NCBI RefSeq assembly: GCF_003332305.1
Contig: NZ_QOIO01000028.1
Coordinates: forward strand, 18,660 to 82,659
Reading direction: 5' to 3'
DNA length: 64,000 nt
Source of the DNA: Microvirga aerophila
GTDB taxonomy: Bacteria; Pseudomonadota; Alphaproteobacteria; Rhizobiales; Beijerinckiaceae
Part shown: piece by piece, positions 1-9,110 of the stretch
How positions within the stretch are numbered: the stretch's first letter is position 1
Layout of the letters: each line of letters opens with the position of its first letter
Position numbers and translations under genes: made by a program
Notes under the pieces: model-generated
Told to the model about the DNA's origin: nothing
Databases searched by the model: none
What the model saw: the letters and a program-made list of their open reading frames with translations, nothing else

Positions 1-723
1 CTTGAGCAGAACCTCGAGGAGGGCCTGCTTTCGGCCAGTGGCCACGAAGGTCACGCTCTGATCGACGCGCTCGGCGGTCGTCGCCACGGGGGTGACGGCC
101 ACCTTCGCCGGATCGCGCAGGAAGTCGTCGGCGAGCGACGAAATGGTCTTCGGCATGGTGGCCGAGAAGAACAGGCTCTGACGCTCCTTCGGCAGCATCT
201 TCACGATGCGCTTGAGCGCATGGATGAAGCCGAGATCGAGCATCTGGTCGGCCTCGTCGAGGACGAGGATTTCCACGTCGCGCAGGGTGAGCGACTTGCG
301 GTCGATGAGATCGAGCAGGCGGCCTGGGGTGGCCACGAGAACGTCGACGCCGTTGGCGAGATCGCGCTCCTGCTTGCCGATGGACACGCCGCCGAACACC
401 ACGGTGGTCGAGAGACGCAGGTTGCGGCCATAGACCCGGAAGCTGTCGGCGATCTGGCCGGACAGTTCGCGGGTTGGGCTCAGCACCAGCACCCGGCAGC
501 CCTTGTGGGGGCGCGGACGCGGGTTCTGGGAGAGGCGATGAAGGATCGGCAACGCGAAGGCGGCCGTCTTGCCGGTGCCCGTCTGGGCGATGCCGCACAC
601 GTCGCGGCCTTCGAGCCCCAAGGGGATAGTCTGGGCCTGGATCGGTGTGGGCGTCTCGTAACCCTCAGAGGCCAGCGCCTTCAGGATCGGCTGGGCCAAT
701 CCGAAATCAGAGAAAAGAGTCAA
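1..723 (-). CDS. DEAD-box RNA helicase (RhlE-like), 3' end outside the window
   Basis: ATP-dependent RNA helicase of the DEAD-box family, acting in the cytoplasm on structured RNA. The 241 visible residues carry the family motifs in order: a Q motif (TPTPIQ), motif I (AQTGTGKT), PTREL, TPGR, the name-giving DEAD, and SAT of motif III. The C-terminal helicase lobe lies beyond the left edge. The protein begins TLFSDFGLAQPIL, as usual for the RhlE group, so I place the start at a TTG codon at 723; no ATG is available nearby and another in-frame TTG lies at 774. The family is certain; the exact paralogue and start are not. Confidence 0.9.
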   Translation of the reverse strand, partial: MTLFSDFGLAQPILKALASEGYETPTPIQAQTIPLGLEGRDVCGIAQTGTGKTAAFALPILHRLSQNPRPRPHKGCRVLVLSPTRELSGQIADSFRVYGRNLRLSTTVVFGGVSIGKQERDLANGVDVLVATPGRLLDLIDRKSLTLRDVEILVLDEADQMLDLGFIHALKRIVKMLPKERQSLFFSATMPKTISSLADDFLRDPAKVAVTPVATTAERVDQSVTFVATGRKQALLEVLLK

Positions 724-1031
724 AGTGGGTGTCTTTCGAACAGATACTGGGAGCCCAAAGGCTTGATCGTCCAAGGAAACTGGCGTTGCCGGGCTCAAGG
801 CGACAACCCGCGTGCTGGGGTCGTCGTGCGATTGAAGCGATTGAAGAAGGGGACCGGGCCTTCGCCTCATGGCGAATATCCGTCACGCAGTCCCGCTCAA
901 GCGGCTCTGAAGAGAGCGCTGACGCCGTACTGTGTATATGAGGGCTAAAGACCTATCCGTCAACCACCGTGGGTGAGATAAGCAGAAGCCATGCGTCCCA
1001 GTCCAACCAGCCAAAGCCTCTAGCAAGGTTC

Positions 1032-2240
1032 ATGTCCTCTCCCGCCCGCATGCCCTGGGGCCTTGTCTCGGCGCTCTCGACCGCCGTCCTGATCTCCTAC
1101 GGGACGATCTTCTACGCCTTCGCGCTCATCATCGAACCCATGGAGCGGGAACTCGGATGGTCGAAAACGGCTCTTTCGGCCGCGTTCTCCCTCGCCCTGG
1201 GCTCGTCGGCCCTGTTCTCGGTTCCGGTGGGTCGCCTCATCGATCTTGGACATGGCCGGGCTGTCATGACGGGTGGATCGGTGCTGGCGGCCCTCCTCCT
1301 GGCCCTGTGGGCCTGGACGGACAATTATCCAACCTTCCTGCTCATCTGGTTCGGACTTGGGATCGTTATGGCGGCCGTGTTCTACGAGCCGGCCTTTGCG
1401 GTTCTGGCAGGCCAGCTCGGGCTCCTGACCCGTCGCGGGATCACCATCATGACGCTGGTTGCGGGCTTCGCCAGCACGGTCTTCATCCCCCTGACCCATG
1501 TGCTGATCGAAGGTTTCGGCTGGCGCGGGGCGCTGCTGGTCCTGGCCGCCATGAATCTCGGCCTCTGCGCCGTGCTGGAGGCGCTTTGCATCCCCGGCGC
1601 CACCGGACCTGTCAGGCATCCGGCCCCGGCTCATGTATCCGCGGCCGCTTCCGATCCGCGTCGCGTCCTCTCCTCCGCGTCGTTCTGGTTCTTCGTGGTG
1701 ACGTCAGTCTTGCAGGGAATGATCTCGACCGGGATACCCGTCCATCTCGTTCCGATGCTGGTGGAGAGGGGCTTCAGCCTCGACGCGGCTGTCGCAGCCT
1801 TCGCGGTCATTGGACCGGCCCAGGTGGCGGCGCGGTTCCTGACGGGCTTCGGCGAACGGGCTCTGAGCCTCAAGGGGATCGGCGTCCTCACCATGGCGCT
1901 CAACGTTCTGGCTTTCGGGCTTCTGCCCTTCATCCCGGCCGGATCGTGGCTGATCATGCTGTTCGCGGCCTTCTACGGCGCATCGAACGGCATGATGACC
2001 ATCGTGCGGGCCCTGCTGCCGCCGGAATTGTTCGGCCGTGAGAATTACGGGGTCATCCAGGGCATGATCTCCCTGCCGGTCAGGGTCGCTATGGCGGCGA
2101 CGCCCTTCGCGTTCGGGATAATTTGGGCCTGGTGGGGCACTTATGAGGCCGTCATGGCCCTCTGCTTTCTCATGGCCTTCGGCTCTCTCGTGGCTTTCAT
2201 GTTAAACTTGGCGGCAGCCAAGAGCAGCGAATCCCGCTAG
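1032..2240 (+). CDS. MFS transporter, 12 TM, substrate unknown
   Basis: Major facilitator superfamily permease of about 402 residues, located in the inner membrane. Alternating hydrophobic segments fit two six-helix bundles. The loop between helices 2 and 3 reads GRLIDLGHGR, which resembles the MFS signature loop. The central cytoplasmic linker is around residues 195-215. A longer frame opens at a GTG at 969, but the hydrophobic MFS start MSSPARMPWG fits the ATG at 1032 better. It stands alone between the divergent helicase gene and glpD. It resembles monocarboxylate/oxalate-formate type MFS proteins in general outline, but the sequence does not reveal the substrate. Confidence 0.85.
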   Translation: MSSPARMPWGLVSALSTAVLISYGTIFYAFALIIEPMERELGWSKTALSAAFSLALGSSALFSVPVGRLIDLGHGRAVMTGGSVLAALLLALWAWTDNYPTFLLIWFGLGIVMAAVFYEPAFAVLAGQLGLLTRRGITIMTLVAGFASTVFIPLTHVLIEGFGWRGALLVLAAMNLGLCAVLEALCIPGATGPVRHPAPAHVSAAASDPRRVLSSASFWFFVVTSVLQGMISTGIPVHLVPMLVERGFSLDAAVAAFAVIGPAQVAARFLTGFGERALSLKGIGVLTMALNVLAFGLLPFIPAGSWLIMLFAAFYGASNGMMTIVRALLPPELFGRENYGVIQGMISLPVRVAMAATPFAFGIIWAWWGTYEAVMALCFLMAFGSLVAFMLNLAAAKSSESR

Positions 2241-2317
2241 AAACCACTTGCCTTAGTCGGCTAAAGGAAACATCTGCAAGACGCCGGAGCTTGCCGGCTC
2301 AAGGAAAGACGCGCTTC

Positions 2318-3838
2318 GTGACGACAGTAACTGATCTTCTGATTGTGGGCGGCGGCATCAACGGCGCGGGCATCGCGCGCGACGCGGTGGGCCGGGGCCT
2401 CTCGGTGGTTCTCTGCGAGCAGGGTGATCTGGCAGGCTATACCTCCTCGGCCAGCACGAAGCTGATCCATGGCGGCCTGCGTTATCTGGAATACTACGAG
2501 TTCCGGCTGGTGCGCGAAGCCCTGTTCGAGCGCGAGCGCCTGCTGGAATCCGCGCCCCACATCATCTGGCCGCTACGCTTCATCCTGCCCCACGAGAAGG
2601 GCATCCGCCCGGCCTGGTTCGTGCGCGTCGGCCTCTTCCTTTACGACAATCTCGCGCCCCGCAAGAAACTGCCCGGCACCGAGACGATCAAGCTCACCCG
2701 CCATCCCGCAGGCCAGGCCCTCAAGCCCGGCTTCGACACCGCCTTCATGTATTCCGATTGCTGGGTCGAGGACAGCCGCATGGTGGCGCTCAACGCTCTC
2801 GACGCCTCGGAGCGCGGCGCAGACATCCGCGTGCGTACGAAGCTGACCACCGCGCGCCGCGACGGCGAGATCTGGGTCGCCACCCTGCAGGACGTGAATA
2901 CCGGCGAGACCACGGAGGTTCGCGCCCGCGCGCTGGTGAACGCCGGCGGCCCGTTCGTGGCCGACGTGCTCAATTCCAAGCTCGGTCTCAATACGCAGAA
3001 GAACGTGCGGCTCGTGAAGGGCAGCCACATCGTGGTGCCCAAGCTCTTCGATACCAAAGAGGCATTCATCCTTCAGAACACGGACAAGCGGATCGTGTTC
3101 GCCATTCCCTACCAGGAGAAGTTCACCCTGGTGGGCACAACTGATATCCCGGTGGAGTCCATCCCGGACAAGAAGGTCGCCATCGACGACCACGAGGTCC
3201 AGTATCTCTGCGACGTGGTCAATCACTTCTTCAAGCGCGAGGTGACGCCCGCCGACGTGGTGTGGACCTATTCAGGAGTGCGCCCCCTCTTTGACGACGG
3301 CTCCAAGAGCGCTTCCGCCGTGACTCGCGACTACGTGTTCGATCTCGACGGCGCACCGGGCCAAGCGCCCGTCCTGTCCATCTTCGGCGGCAAGATCACC
3401 ACCTTCCGCAAGCTCGCCGAGCATGCCCTCGAGGAGCTGAAGGCCTATTTCCCGGCCATGAAGCCTGCTTGGACCGAGACAGCCAAGATGCCGGGGGGCG
3501 ACATGCCCGACGCTGATTTCGACCGGTTCTTCGCCGGCGTGAAATCCCGCTGGCCGTTCCTGCCGGAGGGCCTCGCCCATCGCCTGTCGCGGGCTTACGG
3601 CACGCGCATCGAGGAGCTCATCGGCTCGGCGAAATCGATGGCGGATCTCGGGGAAGATTTCGGTGGCGGGCTCATGGCGGCCGAAGTCGATTATCTCGTT
3701 CGCCGCGAATGGGCCCGCAGCGCCGAGGACATCCTGTGGCGGCGCTCGAAGCTGGGGCTGCATGTGCCGGCCGACGCCGTTCAGAAAATCGACGCCTACA
3801 TCAACAAGCGGAACGTCACGGCCGTCGCCGCACAATAA
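2318..3838 (+). CDS. glpD: Aerobic glycerol-3-phosphate dehydrogenase
   Basis: FAD-dependent sn-glycerol-3-phosphate dehydrogenase, oxidising G3P to dihydroxyacetone phosphate and passing electrons to quinone at the inner membrane. The N-terminus has the FAD Rossmann signature ([16 protein letters not shown]), followed by the GlpD motifs [17 protein letters not shown] and, later, YSGVRPL and [13 protein letters not shown]. Length is about 506 residues, normal for the family. The GTG at 2318 gives a start just before the FAD motif; an upstream in-frame start at 2291 would only add nine non-conserved residues. It precedes glpK by 17 bp and is surely co-transcribed with it. No glpR or glycerol facilitator gene is in view. 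Confidence 0.95.
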   Translation: MTTVTDLLIVGGGINGAGIARDAVGRGLSVVLCEQGDLAGYTSSASTKLIHGGLRYLEYYEFRLVREALFERERLLESAPHIIWPLRFILPHEKGIRPAWFVRVGLFLYDNLAPRKKLPGTETIKLTRHPAGQALKPGFDTAFMYSDCWVEDSRMVALNALDASERGADIRVRTKLTTARRDGEIWVATLQDVNTGETTEVRARALVNAGGPFVADVLNSKLGLNTQKNVRLVKGSHIVVPKLFDTKEAFILQNTDKRIVFAIPYQEKFTLVGTTDIPVESIPDKKVAIDDHEVQYLCDVVNHFFKREVTPADVVWTYSGVRPLFDDGSKSASAVTRDYVFDLDGAPGQAPVLSIFGGKITTFRKLAEHALEELKAYFPAMKPAWTETAKMPGGDMPDADFDRFFAGVKSRWPFLPEGLAHRLSRAYGTRIEELIGSAKSMADLGEDFGGGLMAAEVDYLVRREWARSAEDILWRRSKLGLHVPADAVQKIDAYINKRNVTAVAAQ

Positions 3839-3855
3839 GGTTTCAGGGGGAGACC

Positions 3856-5340
<1,485 letters not shown>

Positions 5341-5432
5341 CAGCCGGACCGTCAGCCCCTGCGGGCATCCGAAGCGGTCGCTGGGTAAAACTCTGCAGGT
5401 TCGGGAAAACACCGGACGGCCTGCGATCCCGA

Positions 5433-5723
5433 TCATCTTGTGATCGTGACCAACACCTCGCCGATGGTGATTTCGGGTTCTCCGTCGATCACATCGATCA
5501 GGCTCCCCCGGATCCACGCCAAGGCCTGCTCGTTCGCCGCAAGGGCGGCCTCTTTGCTCTCGAACAGGGTCACGGATCCGCCAGCGCCGTCGCCGGCATC
5601 AAACACATAGTAGCCCTGGAACCCGGGAACCTGCTTGAGCATGTGGCCGATGCCGCTTTCGGCCCGACGGGCAGCCTCTGCCACGGAACGCATGCGATTG
5701 AACCTGCGGATGACCATGTACAT
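5433..5723 (-). CDS. Small ABM-superfamily-like protein
   Basis: Product of 96 residues starting MYMVIRRFNRMRSV. The size and the pattern (R-F-N/R at the start, a GFQGYYVFDAG core, then a serine/leucine helix ESKEAALAANEQALAWI) resemble the ferredoxin-like antibiotic-biosynthesis-monooxygenase fold, which often occurs as stand-alone dimeric proteins of unknown role. The ATG at 5723 has a GGAGG ribosome site a few bases upstream; a longer in-frame start at 5843 would add a cysteine-rich stretch overlapping an intergenic hairpin and is unlikely. Function cannot be assigned. It faces glpK tail to tail. Confidence 0.65.
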   Translation of the reverse strand: MYMVIRRFNRMRSVAEAARRAESGIGHMLKQVPGFQGYYVFDAGDGAGGSVTLFESKEAALAANEQALAWIRGSLIDVIDGEPEITIGEVLVTITR

Positions 5724-5763
5724 GGCTGCCTCCAACCGTTCGAAGGAGTTGCAGTCCAAGACT

Positions 5764-5803
5764 AGAGCATTTCGATGCCCACTTTGAAAGTGGGCATCGC
5801 TCA
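5764..5803. repeat. Intergenic palindromic hairpin starting TAGAGCAT
   Basis: A near-perfect palindrome: GATGCCCACTTT at 5774-5785 pairs with AAAGTGGGCATC at 5787-5798, flanked by GAGC/GCTC. The left arm begins CTAGAGCAT, the same leading motif as the 98-bp repeats at 28.1 and 29.7 kb. It resembles a REP-type intergenic repeat. It could also act as a transcription barrier, but there is no T tract. Confidence 0.5.
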
Positions 5804-5869
5804 AGGCACAGCTGTCTCCGAGGCAGCAACCCACGCAATCCATGGTTCGCCTTTTTACCCGGGGACCTA

Positions 5870-6289
5870 CTAGCGCAACGCGGCCCGAAGCTTTTCCGCG
5901 AACGCCGCGAGCTTCTCAGGCTTCTCCATGTCGCCCGTATGCGGCTTCAGCGGCACCCCGTCGAAGCGTGGAATGATGTGGACATGCAGGTGGAACACCA
6001 CCTGTCCGCCGGCGCTTTCGTTGAACTGCTGGATGGTCAGGCCGTCAGCCGCGAAAGCCTCCTTGGCGGCCTTGGCGACCACCTGAACGGCCTTGGCCAG
6101 ATCCGCGAGATCGTCGGGGGCAACGTCCAGGATGTTGCGTGCCTGCGCCTTCGGGATAACGAGCACGTGGCCATCCCCCCGGGGCATGATGTCCATGAAG
6201 GCGAGCGCCCTGTCGGTCTCGTAGACCTTGTGGCATGGCAGCTCGCCCCTGAGGATCTTGGCGAAGACGTTGTCCCTGTCATACTCCAT
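5870..6289 (-). CDS. HIT family nucleotide hydrolase/transferase
   Basis: Histidine-triad protein of 139 residues, most like the HinT branch that hydrolyses adenosine 5'-phosphoramidates. The catalytic triad is seen as FHLHVHIIPR (H-x-H-x-H), and the N-terminal DNVFAKILRGELPCHKVYE and the central GHVLVIPK are typical. The ATG at 6289 follows a clear AGGAG ribosome site; the in-frame codon at 6358 would prepend a non-conserved leader. It is a single gene facing left, with no evident operon partner. Confidence 0.92.
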   Translation of the reverse strand: MEYDRDNVFAKILRGELPCHKVYETDRALAFMDIMPRGDGHVLVIPKAQARNILDVAPDDLADLAKAVQVVAKAAKEAFAADGLTIQQFNESAGGQVVFHLHVHIIPRFDGVPLKPHTGDMEKPEKLAAFAEKLRAALR

Positions 6290-6653
6290 GGCCGAACTCC
6301 TGATTGTTTGTCTCACATGACCGCCGGACTGCTCCAGCTTTCTAATCGCGGCGCCCACGGCTGTCTCCCCCTCTTGCGGGGCCCGTCATGTCAATCGTTT
6401 ACCATTGTGCCTCGGGTTCACGACCTTGGGAACTTGGCCTTAAGCTAGGCATTTGATCAATACTGCCAAGTATCGGTGGCCTTCGCGTGGACGAGCTTGG
6501 TAAGAATACCGCGAATCAAAAGAAAATAATCCAGCACGTTCTCGCCTGTGCCATCGCGACGACCAGAGGCCGAGGGGATTCCCCTAAAGGATATTGGCAG
6601 TAAAGCTAAGCTTACGGCGCCAGGCCAGCGTTAAAAAACTCCTACTACTAAGC
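6290..6653. other. Intergenic region without recognisable gene
   Basis: About 360 bp between the HIT gene and the EcfG-type promoter at 6654. I see no convincing coding frame, RNA gene or strong hairpin here. Confidence 0.5.
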
Positions 6654-6678
6654 GGAACCATCGAAATTAAGTTTGGTT
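6654..6678 (+). promoter_or_regulatory. EcfG-type promoter, relaxed -10 (GGAAC-N16-GGTT)
   Basis: GGAAC at 6654-6658 and GGTT at 6675-6678 are separated by 16 nt. The -35 element is perfect and the -10 differs from CGTT at one base. It lies 38 nt before the start codon of the KGG stress protein gene, a typical GSR target. Confidence 0.6.
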
Positions 6679-6715
6679 GTTCAAGGCAGAAGACCAATGG
6701 CTTAGGAGGCATGTG

Positions 6716-6910
6716 ATGGCGACAGGAAGCTCGACTTCGAAGCGTGGCTTCGCGTCGATGGATGGAGACCGGCAGCGCGAAATCGCCAGCAAAGGCGGCA
6801 AAAGCGTTCCGGCCGAAAAGCGCTCCTTCTCGCAGGATCGCGAACTCGCCTCGGAGGCAGGCCGCAAAGGCGGTCAGGCTTCGGGCAGCACTCGCAACGC
6901 TCAGGAATAG
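6716..6910 (+). CDS. KGG-repeat stress-induced protein
   Basis: Very hydrophilic product of 64 residues with two KGG-type motifs, REIASKGGKS and ASEAGRKGGQA, as in the stress-induced acidophilic repeat (GsiB/con-10-like) family. Such proteins are hydrophilins that accumulate under desiccation and general stress. The ATG at 6716 is preceded by AGGAGGC; an upstream in-frame codon at 6677 falls inside the promoter and is excluded. The EcfG-type promoter upstream and an 11-bp intrinsic terminator downstream make this a monocistronic GSR unit. Confidence 0.85.
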   Translation: MATGSSTSKRGFASMDGDRQREIASKGGKSVPAEKRSFSQDRELASEAGRKGGQASGSTRNAQE

Positions 6911-6932
6911 TATTTGATTAGTCGTTGTAATT

Positions 6933-6967
6933 AAAGGGGCCGCTCTGCGGCCCCTTTAGTTTTGTTC
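6933..6967 (+). terminator. Intrinsic terminator of the KGG gene
   Basis: Perfect 11-bp stem AAAGGGGCCGC / GCGGCCCCTTT with a TCT loop, followed by a T-rich tail. Confidence 0.9.
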
Positions 6968-7013
6968 TTAGATGATGCAATGGATAAGCCGGATTTTACC
7001 GGCTTACCTGCCT

Positions 7014-7538
7014 TCAGAAATGGAATTTTACTTCGGACTGCCGTGGAGAATATTCCAGCTCATCCTCGAAGAGGAGGCGGTCACCAACGATCCCTCTAAA
7101 CTCGTTGATGTCCGGCGTGCCGAGAACCATGCCGGCTAGATCGATCTGCCTCACGAGGTCGGCCGCCAGGGACGCCATAAATCCTAGGGATGCAACCCCA
7201 AGGGCAGTCGCCGCTTCGAACGTTAACTCCGAGTCCGGCATGCGCGACGAACTGATCAGGGTCAGGAGGCAATACTCGTCCATGCTTGCCTGGCGGGAGT
7301 TCAGGGGTTTGTAGGAAAGCGGTGCGGCGCGCTGTCGGGCCAGGGCGAAAGCGAAGAGGAGCGCGTCCGAGATGATGGCTTTTGCGGCTTCCGGGCGGGT
7401 GTAGAGCGCCAATGTCTGTTCCGGCGCGTCGAGGGATGTCAGATCATACTGATCCTCAAGGCTGCTGAACGAGCGGAAGATGCCGATGATCGGAACCGTG
7501 CTGGGATGAAGCAGGACTGAAACTTGGCCGTAAGACAT
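7014..7538 (-). CDS. Hypothetical protein, 174 aa
   Basis: I do not recognise this family. The 174-residue product begins MSYGQVSVLLHPSTVPIIG and has no signal peptide, membrane helix or cysteine motif I can identify; it is moderately acidic with an alternating hydrophobic pattern suggestive of a soluble alpha/beta fold. The start at 7538 is preceded by a purine-rich stretch (GAGAG). A longer in-frame start at 7673 would overlap the upstream small gene. It follows that gene by 53 bp on the same strand and may share its EcfG-type promoter at 7859-7883, so a stress-related role is a contextual guess only. Confidence 0.55.
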   Translation of the reverse strand: MSYGQVSVLLHPSTVPIIGIFRSFSSLEDQYDLTSLDAPEQTLALYTRPEAAKAIISDALLFAFALARQRAAPLSYKPLNSRQASMDEYCLLTLISSSRMPDSELTFEAATALGVASLGFMASLAADLVRQIDLAGMVLGTPDINEFRGIVGDRLLFEDELEYSPRQSEVKFHF

Positions 7539-7591
7539 GAACAAAGAATGCTCTCTCACAAGAATCCACTGAAATTGAAGCAGTTGGCCGA

Positions 7592-7828
7592 CTAGGCACG
7601 GACGCCCGGGCCAACGTCGAAGCTGCCCTCCCAGGCGGGGATGACCAGATGTCGCCTCAGCATCAGCGGGCACATGACTCCGTCCGGCTCATTGGCAGGC
7701 ACGATGCCGCTCAAGATGAAAGCGACCGACGGCTTGTCTCCGGGCGGAGAACTGGAGGCCAGACGGCAGAACTCGTCCGGCGGCTCTTCCCTGGATAGGA
7801 TTGCGTCCAACTCGTTCGCTGCTGTCAT
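7592..7828 (-). CDS. Hypothetical small protein under a strict EcfG promoter, 78 aa
   Basis: Product of 78 residues beginning MTAANELDAILSREEPP, no recognised domain. The start at 7828 is decided by two features: a GGAGG ribosome site six bases upstream, and an EcfG-type promoter whose -10 element (7859-7862) places transcription start near 7852, downstream of the alternative in-frame ATG at 7855. It is the first gene of a possible two-gene unit with the 174-residue protein downstream. Its promoter is divergent from that of a candidate small RNA (7979-8054). Its expression under the general stress response is a strong inference; its function is unknown. Confidence 0.6.
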   Translation of the reverse strand: MTAANELDAILSREEPPDEFCRLASSSPPGDKPSVAFILSGIVPANEPDGVMCPLMLRRHLVIPAWEGSFDVGPGVRA

Positions 7829-7858
7829 GGGCATCCTCCGCATCGCTGTTTCCATGGC

Positions 7859-7883
7859 AACGTGTCGGAATAACGCCGGTTCC
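7859..7883 (-). promoter_or_regulatory. Strict EcfG promoter (GGAAC-N16-CGTT)
   Basis: Read on the minus strand, GGAAC at 7883-7879 and CGTT at 7862-7859 are separated by 16 nt. It drives the 78-aa gene starting at 7828. Confidence 0.8.
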
Positions 7884-7947
7884 TCCGCTGGCGAGATTAG
7901 CCGAGCGGCTGGAAACCATGATTCTGCGGTTCGGGCAAAAATCATTT

Positions 7948-7972
7948 GGAACAAGTCCAATTGCACCGCGTT
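7948..7972 (+). promoter_or_regulatory. Strict EcfG promoter (GGAAC-N16-CGTT) for a candidate sRNA
   Basis: GGAAC at 7948-7952 and CGTT at 7969-7972, 16 nt apart. No gene on this strand follows; instead a hairpin and an intrinsic terminator follow within 82 nt. Confidence 0.8.
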
Positions 7973-7978
7973 TGGTCT

Positions 7979-8054
7979 GCAACCGGCTCGAAATGCCCCC
8001 TTTGGGCCGGAACGTCAAAGGCGCGGTCATTCTTGACCGCGCCTTTTGCTTTTT
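7979..8054 (+). ncRNA. Candidate GSR-dependent small RNA 1 (C-rich loop)
   Basis: Predicted transcript of about 76 nt. It starts 6-8 nt after the CGTT of a strict EcfG promoter and ends at an intrinsic terminator whose 12-bp stem (8018-8029 with 8034-8045, loop TTCT) is followed by TTTTGCTTTTT. The 5' part folds as CCGGC at 7983-7987 with GCCGG at 8006-8010, exposing a loop that holds a run of five C (CCCCC). There is no ribosome site or plausible reading frame. The architecture recalls GsrN of Caulobacter, a sigma-T-dependent sRNA acting through a C-rich loop; that kinship is inferred. A second RNA of the same design lies at 11716-11796. Confidence 0.65.
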
Positions 8055-8074
8055 GCCCTGCCGGACCACGAGAA

Positions 8075-8100
8075 ACGGCGCCTGGAATTCCAGGCGCCGT
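8075..8100 (-). terminator. Palindromic terminator of the PRC-barrel gene
   Basis: Perfect 26-bp palindrome ACGGCGCCTGGAA / TTCCAGGCGCCGT immediately downstream of the PRC-barrel gene. On the minus strand it is followed by TTTCTC. Confidence 0.75.
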
Positions 8101-8127
8101 GTTGATCGAGAGCCGATACGGCCGTGA

Positions 8128-8871
8128 TTACGGCTTCGGAGCCGTCGTGGAGCCGGATGTGCTGTTGTTGCCGTCCTTGTTGAAGGTCGGAGCAGCCTGA
8201 AGCTCGGCCTTGGTCATGCGAAGAACGACGCGCTCCGGCTCGTTGGAGTTATTGCTGGACGAGGCAGTCGAACCCGTCGCGCCAGTTGTGGACGAAGCGC
8301 CCATGTTCGTGTTGCTGTTCGCGGTCGTGCCCGTGGCGCCCGACGTGGTCGAACCCGTGGTGGCAGGCGCGTTGGCGTTGTTACTGGAGTTGTTGGCGTT
8401 GCGGTTGTCCATGGCGCTCGCCTGCTGGGCGGACGCGAACTCCAGAGAATTGAACGGAATGGCAACGTCCTTCTCGCCAATTCCAAGGAAGCCGCCGACG
8501 CCGACCACAGCCGCGACCGCCTGACCATTACGATCCACGATCACGTCGTTGATGTCGCCGATCGACTCGTTGTTAGCGCTGACGACGCGGGTGCCGATCA
8601 GATCAGACGCCATCATCTGGTTGGCCTGCATCTGGGTCATGAACTGGCCCTGCGTGGCGCTGCTCTGATTCATCGAGGACGTGCCCATCGACGAAGAGGA
8701 GCCGGTTGAAGGGGCCGACATGCTCGGCTGCATGGCCGACGAGCCGGTCGAAGTCGAACCGGACCCTGACGCCGTCGGACGGTCGGTCGAGCCCGAAGGC
8801 TGGGTCTGTGCAAAAGCGGGCGCCGCGAAAGCAGTTGCAACAAGGCAGGCTGCCATATGCTTCTTCAGCAT
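8128..8871 (-). CDS. Exported PRC-barrel domain protein
   Basis: A 247-residue protein with a cleavable signal peptide (MLKKHMAACLVATAFAAPAFAQ, cleavage after AFA), a low-complexity Ser/Thr/Gly segment, one PRC-barrel domain (about residues 85-145: GTRVVSANNESIGDINDVIV, then FLGIGEKDVAIPF), and an Asn/Thr-rich tail. PRC-barrel proteins of this type are periplasmic or envelope proteins common in the alphaproteobacterial stress regulon; a precise role is unknown. The ATG at 8871 has an AGGAG ribosome site, and the upstream in-frame codon at 8913 has none. A strict EcfG promoter lies 58 nt upstream of the start. Confidence 0.85.
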   Translation of the reverse strand: MLKKHMAACLVATAFAAPAFAQTQPSGSTDRPTASGSGSTSTGSSAMQPSMSAPSTGSSSSMGTSSMNQSSATQGQFMTQMQANQMMASDLIGTRVVSANNESIGDINDVIVDRNGQAVAAVVGVGGFLGIGEKDVAIPFNSLEFASAQQASAMDNRNANNSSNNANAPATTGSTTSGATGTTANSNTNMGASSTTGATGSTASSSNNSNEPERVVLRMTKAELQAAPTFNKDGNNSTSGSTTAPKP

Positions 8872-8928
8872 CGATTCTTCTCCTGAGGTACAATGATTCG
8901 CAAGTCGCGCCACAATGCGCGTGATCTC

Positions 8929-8953
8929 AACGCCCTGGAAAGGTAAACGTTCC
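8929..8953 (-). promoter_or_regulatory. Strict EcfG promoter (GGAAC-N16-CGTT) of the PRC-barrel gene
   Basis: On the minus strand GGAAC at 8953-8949 and CGTT at 8932-8929 with a 16-nt spacer. The start codon is at 8871. Confidence 0.85.
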
Positions 8954-9079
8954 TGATCCCCGCCATCACTTCAGATGAATAGCCGCCTATACGGCAGCAA
9001 TACACCATGAATACTTGTTCATAATGAGCAGATCACAGAGATTTCACCGTTCACCTGAGCACGATGAGCTTGCGGGGCT

Positions 9080-9104
9080 AACCGTTGCTGAGCCCAATAG
9101 TTCC
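9080..9104 (-). promoter_or_regulatory. Weak EcfG-like promoter (GGAAC-N16-GGTT)
   Basis: On the minus strand GGAAC at 9104-9100 and GGTT at 9083-9080, 16 nt apart, just after the ABC transporter stop codon. It could be a second, distal promoter for the PRC-barrel gene or a chance match. Confidence 0.3.
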
Positions 9105-9110
9105 GATGGT

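Noticed and set aside
1157..2041. Plus-strand frame of 294 codons over the MFS gene
   Set aside because: Arg/Gly/Pro-rich translation without domains; the MFS frame is clearly the coding one.
3709..3855. N-terminal extension of glycerol kinase into glpD
   Set aside because: Out of frame with GlpD and non-homologous; [11 protein letters not shown] with its ribosome site is the true start.
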